DNA from: Chitinophagales bacterium
GTDB lineage: Bacteria; Bacteroidota; Bacteroidia; Chitinophagales; JADIYW01
Direction of reading: 5' to 3'
Length of the DNA: 64,000 nucleotides
Assembly: GCA_023957245.1 (NCBI GenBank)
Contig: JAMLHJ010000003.1
Coordinates: 62,001-126,000, forward strand
The notes beneath the pieces are model-generated. The model was not told where the DNA came from. It saw only the letters and a list, made by a program, of their open reading frames with translations, and searched no databases. Below are positions 16,067 to 24,585 of the stretch, piece after piece; the stretch's first letter is position 1, and each line of letters begins with the position of its first letter. The position numbers and the translations under genes are program-made.

Positions 16067-18199
16067 TTAATTCATCTCACTTTTTATCATGTGATTATAC
16101 GCTTGAATAAATATGGCTCCAAGGTTTTTATGTGGAGGTACATAGTCTAAAAATCTTTCATAACTTTTACCGCTACCTTTGAGTTTGCTGTCTAAGTCTT
16201 TCCATAGATTATTCCAAATCAATAGATTTTTATCTTTAAGCGTTTTGCTCATTTCAATCAATAAAGCATTATTGACAGTGTAAGTACCTATTTGTTTAGA
16301 TGCTATAATCTGAGCATTGGGCGCTCTTTTAATAACCTCTGAAAGGTTGTGATATCCTCCACAAGAACCTAGAAATACAACTTTTGCATATTCTGGAATC
16401 TGATTGATAGTGTTCATTGCATAATAGCTATGCCCTCTGTGAACAATTATAGAAGGATGAATTTCGCCATTTTGAACCTTATGCACCAATGCTTCCTGAC
16501 CTTCTCTTTCAAAAAGTGGTTTATTGGCATAGATAGTAGTAGATTGCTTGCCTTTTCCTTTTATTACGACAAAGTAATTTGAATCTAATATTTGATAACC
16601 AGCATTTTTGAAAGAGCTAATAAATGTACTGAAAGAAGTCAATCCATCTTCGTCATCAAAAAAGAAATGCATCTGAGTAGTTCCTAGTGAGTCTGCAAAA
16701 GATTCTATTGAAATTTGATCTACAGGCGGTAGTGTATAAGGGTTTAGTAAATCTACAAAGTTTGAATCTATATTGTTATTGCCAATTTTTTGATACAATA
16801 ATTTTAGTAATAAACCATATAAAGTTCTGTTGTCATTACTCATTTCAGGTAAGCAAAATTCTTCTTTTAGGTATGTTTCGAAAGTGTTGAGATAACTTAA
16901 ATTTTCTAAGCTTCCAAAAGTATCTGCAACATAAACAGCTTCTGAAATATTCCTGTCATCACCATTCAATTCGGAAACAAATTTTTTAAGAACTTCTTTG
17001 GCATTTTCCTCTGGCATAGTGGCTAAAAATGTCTCTAAAGCATTGTATCCTGCACATAATTTGATGAATGTTCTGAACTTATTAAAATTCACTTGTTCTA
17101 ATAAATAATAGCCATTTAGTCCTTCGCTTTTCATTTTTAATAGCAATCTTTCAAATAAACCATTGAATGTAGATGTGAATATTTCTTCTGGACTATAAAC
17201 AATTAGAGTGTATAATTCTGAAGCTCCCATAGTTCTTACATTGGCAAATCGTCTGCTCGTATCTGTCAAGTCATGCAATTCATTCACTTTTCTTACTTCT
17301 TCTAAAGCACGGATACTTAATTCCTGTTCAATATCATATTTGCCTATGGAATTATTTTGCTGTTTAGCTTGGATGAGTGCATTTAAATAAGTTTGAGGAT
17401 ATTGTGATATACTATTGAGGACATCTGGGGAAGTATTGTTGTGGTATATCATATCTATGAAATAATATACTTTTGATTCATTGCCATATTTGTTATACAA
17501 GTCCACCAGTAGTTGAACAATACTATCTTGACTTTCTGAAACTAAAGCATTCACACTGTTTTTGCTATTAAAATATTTTTTTACAGTCATGGGAGATACT
17601 TTAGCTACCTCTTCAACTATTTTCAATGCATAAGGCTCAGTAGAAAACAGATTTAAACTTTTTAGAACATCACTTGGGTAAACGAGTGCGGCTTTGAGCA
17701 AGAAGGTTTCAGCTTCAGGTGTCTCTTTATAGTAAGTAATATTATTGATAGAAGATAATATATCTCTGAGCAGATAACTTTGAAAATCTTCTTCCCCTTT
17801 ATGTTTTAGAATACTATAGATGTTTTTAAAAAGACGTTCATAATAATCTAAAAAGTGATAATTATAAGGAGTTATTTTTACCAATATACTATATGTCTGC
17901 AAAAGGTATCCATAACTGATAGCACCATCAGTGTTTTTATCTTCAATGACTTGCTGAATTGAATCAATTAAATTGATATACGTATTACTAGCTTTTTGTG
18001 TGAGTTTGGAATCTTTAAAAGTTACAATACTATCGTTAGTGCCATCAAGATTATCTAAATATTTCTGTAAATGGTCAATTTTTTCATGAAATGCCAATCG
18101 TTGAATATTAAACTTCTCTGCTTGCCCCCAAGTTGTATTGGAAGATAACAGCATGATTATCAATGAAAGATATAATTTATTTGATTTCCAAAATGTCAT
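16067..18199 (-). CDS. Exported protein with a His/Cys C-terminal domain, short paralogue
   Basis: I do not recognise a named family. The 710-residue protein starts with a Sec signal (LYLSLIIMLLSSNTTWGQ) and has a long helical middle. The last 190 residues form a domain shared with the neighbour at 18177-21158: FFFDDEDGLTSF, then IIVHRGHSYY (His587), VVFLGSCGGYH (Cys613) and DYVPPHKNLGAIFI. A His after one hydrophobic strand and a Cys after the next resembles the catalytic arrangement of clan CD (caspase/gingipain-like) peptidases. That link is inference. Its start overlaps the upstream paralogue's stop by 23 bases, implying one operon and translational coupling. Confidence 0.7.
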   Translation of the reverse strand: MTFWKSNKLYLSLIIMLLSSNTTWGQAEKFNIQRLAFHEKIDHLQKYLDNLDGTNDSIVTFKDSKLTQKASNTYINLIDSIQQVIEDKNTDGAISYGYLLQTYSILVKITPYNYHFLDYYERLFKNIYSILKHKGEEDFQSYLLRDILSSINNITYYKETPEAETFLLKAALVYPSDVLKSLNLFSTEPYALKIVEEVAKVSPMTVKKYFNSKNSVNALVSESQDSIVQLLVDLYNKYGNESKVYYFIDMIYHNNTSPDVLNSISQYPQTYLNALIQAKQQNNSIGKYDIEQELSIRALEEVRKVNELHDLTDTSRRFANVRTMGASELYTLIVYSPEEIFTSTFNGLFERLLLKMKSEGLNGYYLLEQVNFNKFRTFIKLCAGYNALETFLATMPEENAKEVLKKFVSELNGDDRNISEAVYVADTFGSLENLSYLNTFETYLKEEFCLPEMSNDNRTLYGLLLKLLYQKIGNNNIDSNFVDLLNPYTLPPVDQISIESFADSLGTTQMHFFFDDEDGLTSFSTFISSFKNAGYQILDSNYFVVIKGKGKQSTTIYANKPLFEREGQEALVHKVQNGEIHPSIIVHRGHSYYAMNTINQIPEYAKVVFLGSCGGYHNLSEVIKRAPNAQIIASKQIGTYTVNNALLIEMSKTLKDKNLLIWNNLWKDLDSKLKGSGKSYERFLDYVPPHKNLGAIFIQAYNHMIKSEMN

Positions 18200-21158
18200 A
18201 TAATGCTCTTATTAATATAGCTCCAGCATTTTTATGAGGAGGTATATAATCTTTAAAATATGGATTAGATCCTACTTGTTTGTTCATTTTATTCCAAAAT
18301 TCAGACCAAACTATATCTTTGCCACTTCGGATATCATCATTGATTTGTTTAAATAATGGATCATTGATATACATTGTCCCCACGTTTCTATTGCAAAGAA
18401 TTTGTGCTCCTGGAGCTCTCTCTATTGCTACTTGCTGAACATGGTATCCTCCACAAGAACCGTCCAATATCAGTTTGGTTGTGGAAGGAACTCTAGAAAA
18501 GGTTTTAAGGGTATGTGTACTCAATCCTCTATGAACTATAATTTGCGGGTCCAATGCATTTTTCTTCATATATTCGACCATGTCGGCAATTCCTTTTTCT
18601 CCTTCTCTGGCTTTATTGGCAAAAATATCAATCTTCTTTCCTGTTTTAGATTGTATGAGAACGAAGGTGCCTAAATCTTTTATACTCCATTCAATATTGC
18701 TGCGTTCATAAGAACGTATAAAATTGTTATATGAACCAATACCATCTTCGTCATTATAAAAATAATATTGTTGTACATTGGTCAATTGTTGATTGAATAG
18801 GGAATAAATAGGGAGTATATCTACATTGGGTAAAGCATATTTTTCAGCGGCATATTTAGCCCAACCATCTTCTATTTTTGGGGCAATCAAAGTAGATAAA
18901 ATTCCATAGATAGCCACTCCTTTATCTAATTTTTGAGATTCTACTCTTTCATATTCTATTTTGAGTTGCTGATGGAGTAATTGGACTATTGAAGGGCTAT
19001 TTAAACTAATAAAGATATCTGCAACTTGTATAGCATCATTCTCTGTTAAATTTTCAAGTCCTCCGAGAAGCATCTGAATGATTTGGTTTTTTTCGGATGT
19101 AGTAAATGCATTAAAGACAGTATCGAGAACATCGTAGTAGGCACATTTGCGTAAGAATTTTTTATAATTATTGAATCCTAGCTTTTTGATAAGTGGAAAA
19201 ATATTTCCTTGAGGCGATTTGGTAATCAAAGATTTAAGCATTTGATTGAAACTGCTTTGGATAATCTCATCTTCGCCGTAAGTGATAAATGTATATAATT
19301 CCTCTGGGCTGAGCACGTCTAATTGTTCGTTGAAATAGTTATCTGTGTTTTCAGAGATATTTAGGTTTCTAACAAATTTTAAAGCACGAACAGAAACTTC
19401 TTCTTCCAATGAATAACGTCCCATCACATTGGGATTGGAAAGCAAACTAATCATTTTGGCTGTCAATTGATTGCTGTTTTGGCAAATGCTATCTGCTTTT
19501 AAAATGGATAGTTTTTGATGGTAAATATCATCGAGAAGTAGATAAGCCCTAGTATTAATTCCTGCTATTTCATTGATTTTATATAGAGTTTTTATGACAC
19601 TATCTTGGCTATTTCTAAATAAATAATTCCAAGGATGTGTTGGCTGTATGATGTAGTTTTTTGTAGTTAATGGAGCAGTTTTTCCAATATTCTTGAGGGC
19701 ATCGATTCCTTGTTTTTTGAGTTTGATTTTATCTAGATTTTTGATAATTTCTAAAGGGTAGATTTTAGAAATATATTGAAGCAAATCATTTGCATAAGGT
19801 TCATCTATCCATTCTGTAATTTTTTCTAATGCATTATAGGGTGCATCTTTCCATTTGATGAGATTTTTCTCTTGCTCAGTCAAATTGAAATTATATGTTT
19901 TTATGATGAATGCAGGAGTTTTAGGTTTGGGAAGTGTAGGTTGAATAATCGATTTTGAATCAATATTGAAGGCAGAATTGAGCTTTTCTAATTGCTTAGG
20001 ATCGGCTTCTGCTCTTCTTTTCCTAATATAAGTTTTCAGCGTATCGGCTCCACATAAAGTCCCCCAAGTTTTTTGAAGTTGGTCATGTTCTATCCTTTCT
20101 TGAAATGCATAAATATCTTTTAACGAGATGGTATTCAAGTAATTTTCTACAATGACTGTATTTTTATTTTTTAAAAATATCCACTTCAAAAATGCATCAA
20201 GTTCTAATGGGCTAAGCATTTCATACATTACAAATAATGCTTGAATACGACTACTATCTTGTATGCTATCAAATGATTCCATCTGCCATTTGTCAGGACT
20301 TGAAGTTTTATATTGTTTGATTTTTCTAATATATTTTGAAGTAATCTCATCCCATTTTTGCTGAATTGCAGTAGATGCCAACATAGGAGGATTGATGACA
20401 AGTGGGAGTATATTATTAATAAGAGTTGATTCGTGTTTGGAGAGTTCTTCTGCTTGTTCGATACTCATTTGTTTTTTGGAGATATAGGGTAGGAGATAGT
20501 AGGGATGTTGACTATATCTGTATTTCTTATAGATATCAAATAAGATTTTTATATCTGAGTTGGTGCTTTTAGATAATTCAGTTTTTACAAGGTTGTTGTA
20601 GTGCATAAATTGGCTAAAAGTATTGGGGCTACTGAGGATTGCTGTTTCTAGATCTTTAGCGTCTAAGCAATAATCCATTTTTGAAAATTGTGCTATTAGC
20701 TCTTGAGGTCTTTCTTTTGCCATTTGTACAGTAGCTTCAGATGACACTTCTGATGGAGTTAAAATTTTCACAGCTGAATAATAAGTGGGTAAAAGTTGAT
20801 ACACCCAAGATTTCATATCAGTGTTCTTGTTATTTCCTGCTTTTAAGATATTAAGTGCTTGTTCAAAAATGTCATCATAGACACCTTGATTATATTTTTT
20901 ATAGTTAGATTTTGAAATTTGGGTAAGATATCGATTTAATAATTGGAAATAATTATCTGGTAGGTATTGAGGATTGCTGACCCATTCTTGAATTTCTTGT
21001 AGGTTTCTATAATTGTCTTCTGAAAAATTGAGGCTATCTGTTTGAAATCTTAGAATGTGGCTTGAAATGATATCAGATTCAGTAGTAGTAGCTCTAATAG
21101 AATTTATAGAGGAGAAAAATATAAAAAATAGTAAAATATATGTCGCTAATACTCGCAT
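18177..21158 (-). CDS. Exported protein with a His/Cys C-terminal domain, long paralogue
   Basis: This 993-residue exported protein (signal YILLFFIFFSSINSIRA) is first in the operon. It is collinear with the 710-residue neighbour over the C-terminal half, with an extra N-terminal helical region of roughly 280 residues. Shared landmarks are YNDEDGIGSY, IIVHRGLSTHT (His876), LILDGSCGGYH (Cys902) and DYIPPHKNAGAILI. His and Cys are 26 residues apart in both proteins. The rest looks like α-helical repeats with recurrent hydrophobic positions, possibly a solenoid. No lipobox, T9SS tail or membrane anchor beyond the signal is seen, so the protein is likely periplasmic. Function is unknown; a peptidase-like role is only a hypothesis. 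Confidence 0.7.
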   Translation of the reverse strand: MRVLATYILLFFIFFSSINSIRATTTESDIISSHILRFQTDSLNFSEDNYRNLQEIQEWVSNPQYLPDNYFQLLNRYLTQISKSNYKKYNQGVYDDIFEQALNILKAGNNKNTDMKSWVYQLLPTYYSAVKILTPSEVSSEATVQMAKERPQELIAQFSKMDYCLDAKDLETAILSSPNTFSQFMHYNNLVKTELSKSTNSDIKILFDIYKKYRYSQHPYYLLPYISKKQMSIEQAEELSKHESTLINNILPLVINPPMLASTAIQQKWDEITSKYIRKIKQYKTSSPDKWQMESFDSIQDSSRIQALFVMYEMLSPLELDAFLKWIFLKNKNTVIVENYLNTISLKDIYAFQERIEHDQLQKTWGTLCGADTLKTYIRKRRAEADPKQLEKLNSAFNIDSKSIIQPTLPKPKTPAFIIKTYNFNLTEQEKNLIKWKDAPYNALEKITEWIDEPYANDLLQYISKIYPLEIIKNLDKIKLKKQGIDALKNIGKTAPLTTKNYIIQPTHPWNYLFRNSQDSVIKTLYKINEIAGINTRAYLLLDDIYHQKLSILKADSICQNSNQLTAKMISLLSNPNVMGRYSLEEEVSVRALKFVRNLNISENTDNYFNEQLDVLSPEELYTFITYGEDEIIQSSFNQMLKSLITKSPQGNIFPLIKKLGFNNYKKFLRKCAYYDVLDTVFNAFTTSEKNQIIQMLLGGLENLTENDAIQVADIFISLNSPSIVQLLHQQLKIEYERVESQKLDKGVAIYGILSTLIAPKIEDGWAKYAAEKYALPNVDILPIYSLFNQQLTNVQQYYFYNDEDGIGSYNNFIRSYERSNIEWSIKDLGTFVLIQSKTGKKIDIFANKAREGEKGIADMVEYMKKNALDPQIIVHRGLSTHTLKTFSRVPSTTKLILDGSCGGYHVQQVAIERAPGAQILCNRNVGTMYINDPLFKQINDDIRSGKDIVWSEFWNKMNKQVGSNPYFKDYIPPHKNAGAILIRALYDILEIK

Positions 21159-21339
21159 AGTGAGCCTTGTAAAGTGTGTGAAATTAAGTCAAATAGTAAA
21201 GTTAGGAATAGTTATTCAATTGATTTATAAAACTCTGTTAAAGATGGGAAGAATGAGTTAAAATGACTTTTTTGTATTCAAAGTCATAAGTAGAGAAACT
21301 TACTTTTGGGAGTATATTTTAGAGGGTGAAACAAAACAA

Positions 21340-21368
21340 AAGAGGCCATCCTATAGGGACAGCCTCTT
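21340..21368 (-). terminator. Terminator of the rpsF-rpsR-rplI operon
   Basis: A stem AAGAGGC/GCCTCTT (21340-21346 with 21362-21368) closes an inner partly paired region containing CCTATAGG. On the minus strand it is followed by TTGTTTTG. It lies 20 bases after the rplI stop. Confidence 0.75.
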
Positions 21369-21388
21369 AAAAGTTATTTTATTGATGT

Positions 21389-21835
21389 TTATTCAGCAAC
21401 AACTTCAAATTCAAACTCTGCATTGATTTCTTTAAAGATATGTAGAGTAGCTTTGTAAGTACCTAAATCTTTAACTTCTACAGGGATATTGATTTTTTTA
21501 CGTTCTACTTCAACACCTATTTCATTTTTGATAGCATCCGCCAATTGTACGTTAGTTACACTACCAAACAATTTGCCAGAAGTACCCACTTTCGCACCGA
21601 TAGAGAATTTGGTTCCTGCAATTTTTTCAGCAAGAGCTTTGTATTCTTCTAATTGTTTAGCGATTTTGTTTACTTGTTGACGCTTAATTTCTTCTAAATG
21701 CTTTTTGTTAGAAGCATTAGCAATTTTAGCGAAACCTTTTGGAATCAAAAAGTTACGTCCATATCCAGGTTTTACCTTTACAAGGTCATACTTAAGACCT
21801 AGATTTTCAACATCTTGCAATAATATGATTTCCAT
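21389..21835 (-). CDS. rplI: 50S ribosomal protein L9
   Basis: This 148-residue protein has the bL9 start MEIILLQDVENLGLKYDLV and the conserved KPGYGRNFLIPKGFA block of the N-terminal rRNA-binding domain. The long connecting helix (about residues 40-75) and the C-terminal domain (KLFGSVTNVQLADAI, then a β-rich tail) are complete. It binds 23S rRNA at the base of the L1 stalk. It is third in rpsF-rpsR-rplI, 6 bases after rpsR, and is followed by a terminator. Confidence 0.97.
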   Translation of the reverse strand: MEIILLQDVENLGLKYDLVKVKPGYGRNFLIPKGFAKIANASNKKHLEEIKRQQVNKIAKQLEEYKALAEKIAGTKFSIGAKVGTSGKLFGSVTNVQLADAIKNEIGVEVERKKINIPVEVKDLGTYKATLHIFKEINAEFEFEVVAE

Positions 21836-21841
21836 AAGATT

Positions 21842-22108
21842 TTACTTTAAAAGGTCCGCAACATAAGGTAAGATAGCCAAATGACGAGCACGCTTAACAG
21901 CGGAAGCAATACGTCTTTGGAATTTCAAAGAGTTACCAGTAATTCTACGTGGAAGAATCTTTCCTTGTTCATTGATAAATTTCAATAAGAACTCAGGGTC
22001 CTTATGATCGATATAACGGATACCTGTTCTTTTAAAACGACAGTATTTTTTTCTGTTTTGACCAATTTTTGGTGCATTCAAGAATTTGATTGATTTGTCA
22101 GCAGCCAT
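21842..22108 (-). CDS. rpsR: 30S ribosomal protein S18
   Basis: This 88-residue bS18 shows [20 protein letters not shown] and the helix [19 protein letters not shown], both conserved family blocks. It pairs with S6 in the platform of the small subunit. Only one Cys remains at the N-terminal position where some S18 proteins have a zinc-binding pair, so it is the zinc-free type. The gene lies 2 bases downstream of rpsF. Confidence 0.97.
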   Translation of the reverse strand: MAADKSIKFLNAPKIGQNRKKYCRFKRTGIRYIDHKDPEFLLKFINEQGKILPRRITGNSLKFQRRIASAVKRARHLAILPYVADLLK

Positions 22109-22110
22109 GA

Positions 22111-22464
22111 TTATCCCTCCGTTTTTTCAATTTTTTTAGATAATTTGTCTTTTCTTTGTTGAGCATATTTTACTGCATATTTGTCCAATTTTACAGTAAG
22201 GAAACGCATGATGTTTTCATCGCGTTTGAACTCAATCTCTAATCGACGAATCAATTGTGGATCAATTTTGAATTCAATCAAGGTGTAGAATCCTGTAGTT
22301 TTCTTTTGGATAGGATAAGCCAATTGCTTAATACCCCAATCCTCTTTACTCACTAACTCGCCACCGTTTTTCTCCAAGAAGTCTAAGTACTTCTTTACGG
22401 TTCTTGCGTACTCGTCTGAGCTAAGTACGGGCGTTGTAATAAAAACCGCTTCGTAATGGTTCAT
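22111..22464 (-). CDS. rpsF: 30S ribosomal protein S6
   Basis: This 117-residue bS6 starts [15 protein letters not shown] and has the [23 protein letters not shown] strand region and a Lys-rich C-terminal tail typical of the family. S6 dimerises with S18 on 16S rRNA and in many bacteria binds its own leader RNA; I could not identify such a fold here. It is the first gene of the operon and has an exceptionally clear promoter at 22488-22518. Confidence 0.97.
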   Translation of the reverse strand: MNHYEAVFITTPVLSSDEYARTVKKYLDFLEKNGGELVSKEDWGIKQLAYPIQKKTTGFYTLIEFKIDPQLIRRLEIEFKRDENIMRFLTVKLDKYAVKYAQQRKDKLSKKIEKTEG

Positions 22465-22487
22465 AATAAATAAATTAATTTAGGTCG

Positions 22488-22518
22488 CAAAGGTACGCTT
22501 TTTACTTGATTTTACAAA
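22488..22518 (-). promoter_or_regulatory. Consensus Bacteroidota promoter of rpsF
   Basis: On the minus strand, TTTG (22515-22518) and TACCTTTG (22488-22495) are separated by exactly 19 bases. Both match the -33 and -7 consensus perfectly. The -7 element ends 23 bases before the rpsF ATG. The IS element begins 39 bases upstream of the -33 box, leaving the core promoter intact. Confidence 0.85.
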
Positions 22519-22634
22519 TACTTGAATATTTTTTCTTGATTTTGTTCTATTGTTGATCAATCCTGTCCTAAATAAATTTTATCAGGAATAAATTTGACGT
22601 ATTTATTGGTTTGTATCAAGGTTTTTCATTTTTT

Positions 22635-23804
22635 TCAAAATAGAACCCTTTGTAGTGGATTCGTTTTAGGAGGTGGTTCGATATTAAAGGGCTCATTTAT
22701 CCATTTTATTAAATCTACTTTGACAAAAAGATTTAATCTTATAAATGCCACTAAATTTGAAAGATACCAATCATATTTTGCAATAGCTTTCAGATACTTT
22801 AAGATAAGTATTGTGATTAAAGCCGTCCATATTTGTATCATCACAGCATTATGTGAAGTTCCTATAAAAGATTTGATGTGTAAGAGTTGTTTTATCTCTC
22901 GAAAGAATATTTCCACCTGCCACCTCGCTTTATAAAGTTCACTTATCGTGTTTGCTGTCCAAGACATTTGATTGGTGATAAGTTCTATTTCCTGTTGATT
23001 CTCTTCATCCCAAATAGCTACTCTTCTCAATTGTTTTGGGTATTTGTTTTTGGCTTCATCTCTTTGTAATTCAATGATTTCATCTTTTAGTATATGTTGA
23101 TGTCGGTTATCGGGTAGCTCCCTCTCTTTAATACTTACAAACTTGAGATTCTCTTTATGTCTAACCACAAAAAACACTTCATTGCTGTCCCAAACGTGTA
23201 GAAGTGAAAAATCATTGTAAAAGCGGTCTGCTACTATTACACATTGTTTGATGAGCGGTATGTCATACGCTCCTTTATTATCTGCTGTTTTCCCATCTGT
23301 GACATTTACATAAGCTGGAAGCAGACCATCATATTCTAAGAGTGTATGCATCTTCACTGCTCCTTTGGCAGTTTTATACTTTGCCCAATCAAATAGGCTT
23401 AAACACAATGAAATGACCGTTGAGTCTAGTAAGAATATTTTTGACTTTATCTTGAATTTTATCCTTTTGCGAAAAGTCTGTTGTCCTAAAGTTTGAAGTA
23501 ATACATAATAGTATTCTCTGAATAATTCCCAGTTACGCCGTTGATTTTGATAGCTCACAGTTGATTTAGATGGGGCAGTTTCTATCCCTAAATGGTTGAG
23601 GTTGCCTGTAGCTGAGCGAAGCCCATTACTTATATCTCTTACTGATTGACTTTTGGCAAATTGGCAGAAAAGCATAGAGATTAAATGCGTCCAACTATTA
23701 AACCCCTTATTATGTTTGTCGGTATTCTTTTCTTTGACTATTTTATTGAAAGATGAACGGTCAAGTTTGCTAATTATTTGAGAAAATAACGTTACATTTG
23801 TCAT
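22635..23804 (-). CDS. IS4-family transposase
   Basis: This 389-residue DDE transposase has its catalytic triad at D127 (FLLDST), D193 (VVADRFYND) and E298. The IS4 signature Y-2-R-3-E-6-K is exact at Y291, R294, E298 and K305. The N-terminus (FSQIISKLDR, FNSWTHLISMLFCQFA, SVRDISNGL) matches the DUF4372 domain found on this subgroup. The frame is complete from ATG to stop with no disruption, so the enzyme may be active. It lies inside the inverted ends of the element at 22557-23889. Confidence 0.95.
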   Translation of the reverse strand: MTNVTLFSQIISKLDRSSFNKIVKEKNTDKHNKGFNSWTHLISMLFCQFAKSQSVRDISNGLRSATGNLNHLGIETAPSKSTVSYQNQRRNWELFREYYYVLLQTLGQQTFRKRIKFKIKSKIFLLDSTVISLCLSLFDWAKYKTAKGAVKMHTLLEYDGLLPAYVNVTDGKTADNKGAYDIPLIKQCVIVADRFYNDFSLLHVWDSNEVFFVVRHKENLKFVSIKERELPDNRHQHILKDEIIELQRDEAKNKYPKQLRRVAIWDEENQQEIELITNQMSWTANTISELYKARWQVEIFFREIKQLLHIKSFIGTSHNAVMIQIWTALITILILKYLKAIAKYDWYLSNLVAFIRLNLFVKVDLIKWINEPFNIEPPPKTNPLQRVLF

Positions 23805-23827
23805 GGGAGGATGTGTTTTTGTTCAAC

Positions 23828-23847
23828 CCCAAAATAATAATTTTGGG
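23828..23847 (-). promoter_or_regulatory. Hairpin in the transposase leader
   Basis: A perfect 8 bp inverted repeat CCCAAAAT/ATTTTGGG with loop AATA lies between the IS end and the transposase ATG. Many IS elements have such hairpins to stop transcripts entering from outside from expressing transposase. That role is inferred here. Confidence 0.45.
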
Positions 23848-23896
23848 ATAAATTCATCCTCCTTTTTAAAACGTTTAGGACGCTATTGATTGTTGA

Positions 23897-24198
23897 TGTA
23901 TGAATACGTTTACAATTCTTTTATATGAGCTTTATAAAGGTTTTTGGTATGCATAAGTATTGCAAATTGTAATATTAATTGCTATTGATAGTTCTATTTT
24001 TTTATGATTAGTAAAGATATATATAGTGTCCTTTAGTTAATTTTTTGTTATTTTGTTTTTTGTAGAATGCATAGTGATTTAAAAAATCTATTATTAAATT
24101 ATTTAATTTTATTTGATTATTAAGCATTTGCATAAATACATACTGTGAAATTGTAATTTATGTTTTCTTCTAAATAAAAAAAATATTTTCCTAAAACA
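23897..24198. other. Gene-free stretch between the IS and the HTH gene
   Basis: This region of roughly 300 bases is very AT-rich. Neither strand holds a convincing ORF or stable hairpin. It may be the original upstream region of rpsF, displaced by the IS, plus the distal promoter region of the 60-residue HTH gene. Confidence 0.5.
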
Positions 24199-24229
24199 TT
24201 TGTTTTATTCATTAAGTAGTGTATATTTA
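24199..24229 (+). promoter_or_regulatory. Bacteroidota-type promoter of the small HTH gene
   Basis: TTTG (24199-24202) is followed after 19 bases by TATATTTA (24222-24229), a 7/8 match to TAnnTTTG. The -7 element ends 29 bases before the ATG at 24259. This supports the 60-codon frame as a transcribed gene. Confidence 0.6.
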
Positions 24230-24258
24230 AACAAGAATTACGTGTAAAACAGAGAATT

Positions 24259-24441
24259 ATGATGAATGTAGAAAAGGCTAAAAAGATGCTTCTTGATGAT
24301 AGCCTCACATTAAGTGAAATTGCAAAGAAACTTAACTATGATAGTTTGCAAGTTATGTCTTCAGAATTTAAGAAATTAGTTGGAATGACACCTGCAAGAT
24401 TTAAGAGATTGAACTACGATCCTAATAAGGATAGTAAATAG
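24259..24441 (+). CDS. 60-residue AraC-type helix-turn-helix protein
   Basis: The protein consists almost only of one AraC-type HTH: EKAKKMLLDDSLTLSEIAKKL, then NYDSLQVMSSEFKKLVGMTPARFKRL. In full AraC regulators this is the second half of a roughly 100-residue two-HTH domain, preceded by a sensor domain. Neither the first HTH nor a sensor is present, and upstream DNA does not encode one. A good promoter and a strong terminator frame the gene, so it may be a genuine small DNA-binding protein rather than a remnant. Two ATG codons are adjacent (24259 and 24262). Its targets are unknown. Confidence 0.6.
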   Translation: MMNVEKAKKMLLDDSLTLSEIAKKLNYDSLQVMSSEFKKLVGMTPARFKRLNYDPNKDSK

Positions 24442-24514
24442 CAAATTGTTATATAGTTATTTGCTATTTATCGCATGGTCTTTTTGACCATAGCGTAGTT
24501 ATATCTTTCAATAT

Positions 24515-24565
24515 AAAAAACATTAGGTTCTAATTTATAATCAAAATTAGAACCTAATGTTTTTT
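24515..24565. terminator. Very long bidirectional terminator
   Basis: A perfect 22 bp stem (24515-24536 with 24544-24565) closes a 7-base loop. A-runs lie on the left and T-runs on the right, so it works in both directions. It separates the small HTH gene from ribH, which converge here. Confidence 0.9.
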
Positions 24566-24585
24566 TGTTTTTTTAAATATTAGAT

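Larger units (their letters stand above)
22557..23889 (-). mobile_element. IS4-family insertion sequence, 1333 bp
   Basis: The element is bounded by imperfect inverted ends: TCAATCCTGTCCTAAA on the left (22557-22572), and on the right a sequence whose reverse complement is TCAATAGCGTCCTAAA, matching 13 of 16. It is flanked by the 7 bp direct repeat TTGTTGA (22550-22556 and 23890-23896), a plausible target duplication. The exact end is uncertain by a few bases because the flank and terminus share sequence. It carries one intact transposase gene and a hairpin in front of it. It looks recent and potentially active. Confidence 0.85.

Noticed and set aside
22594-22935. Plus-strand ORF opposite the IS transposase
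   Set aside because: It is antisense to a clearly coding transposase C-terminus and has no family pattern.
24472-24494. Hairpin ATGGTC-ttttt-GACCAT after the HTH gene considered as a terminator
   Set aside because: No T-run follows in either direction. The 22 bp stem at 24515-24565 is the better terminator.
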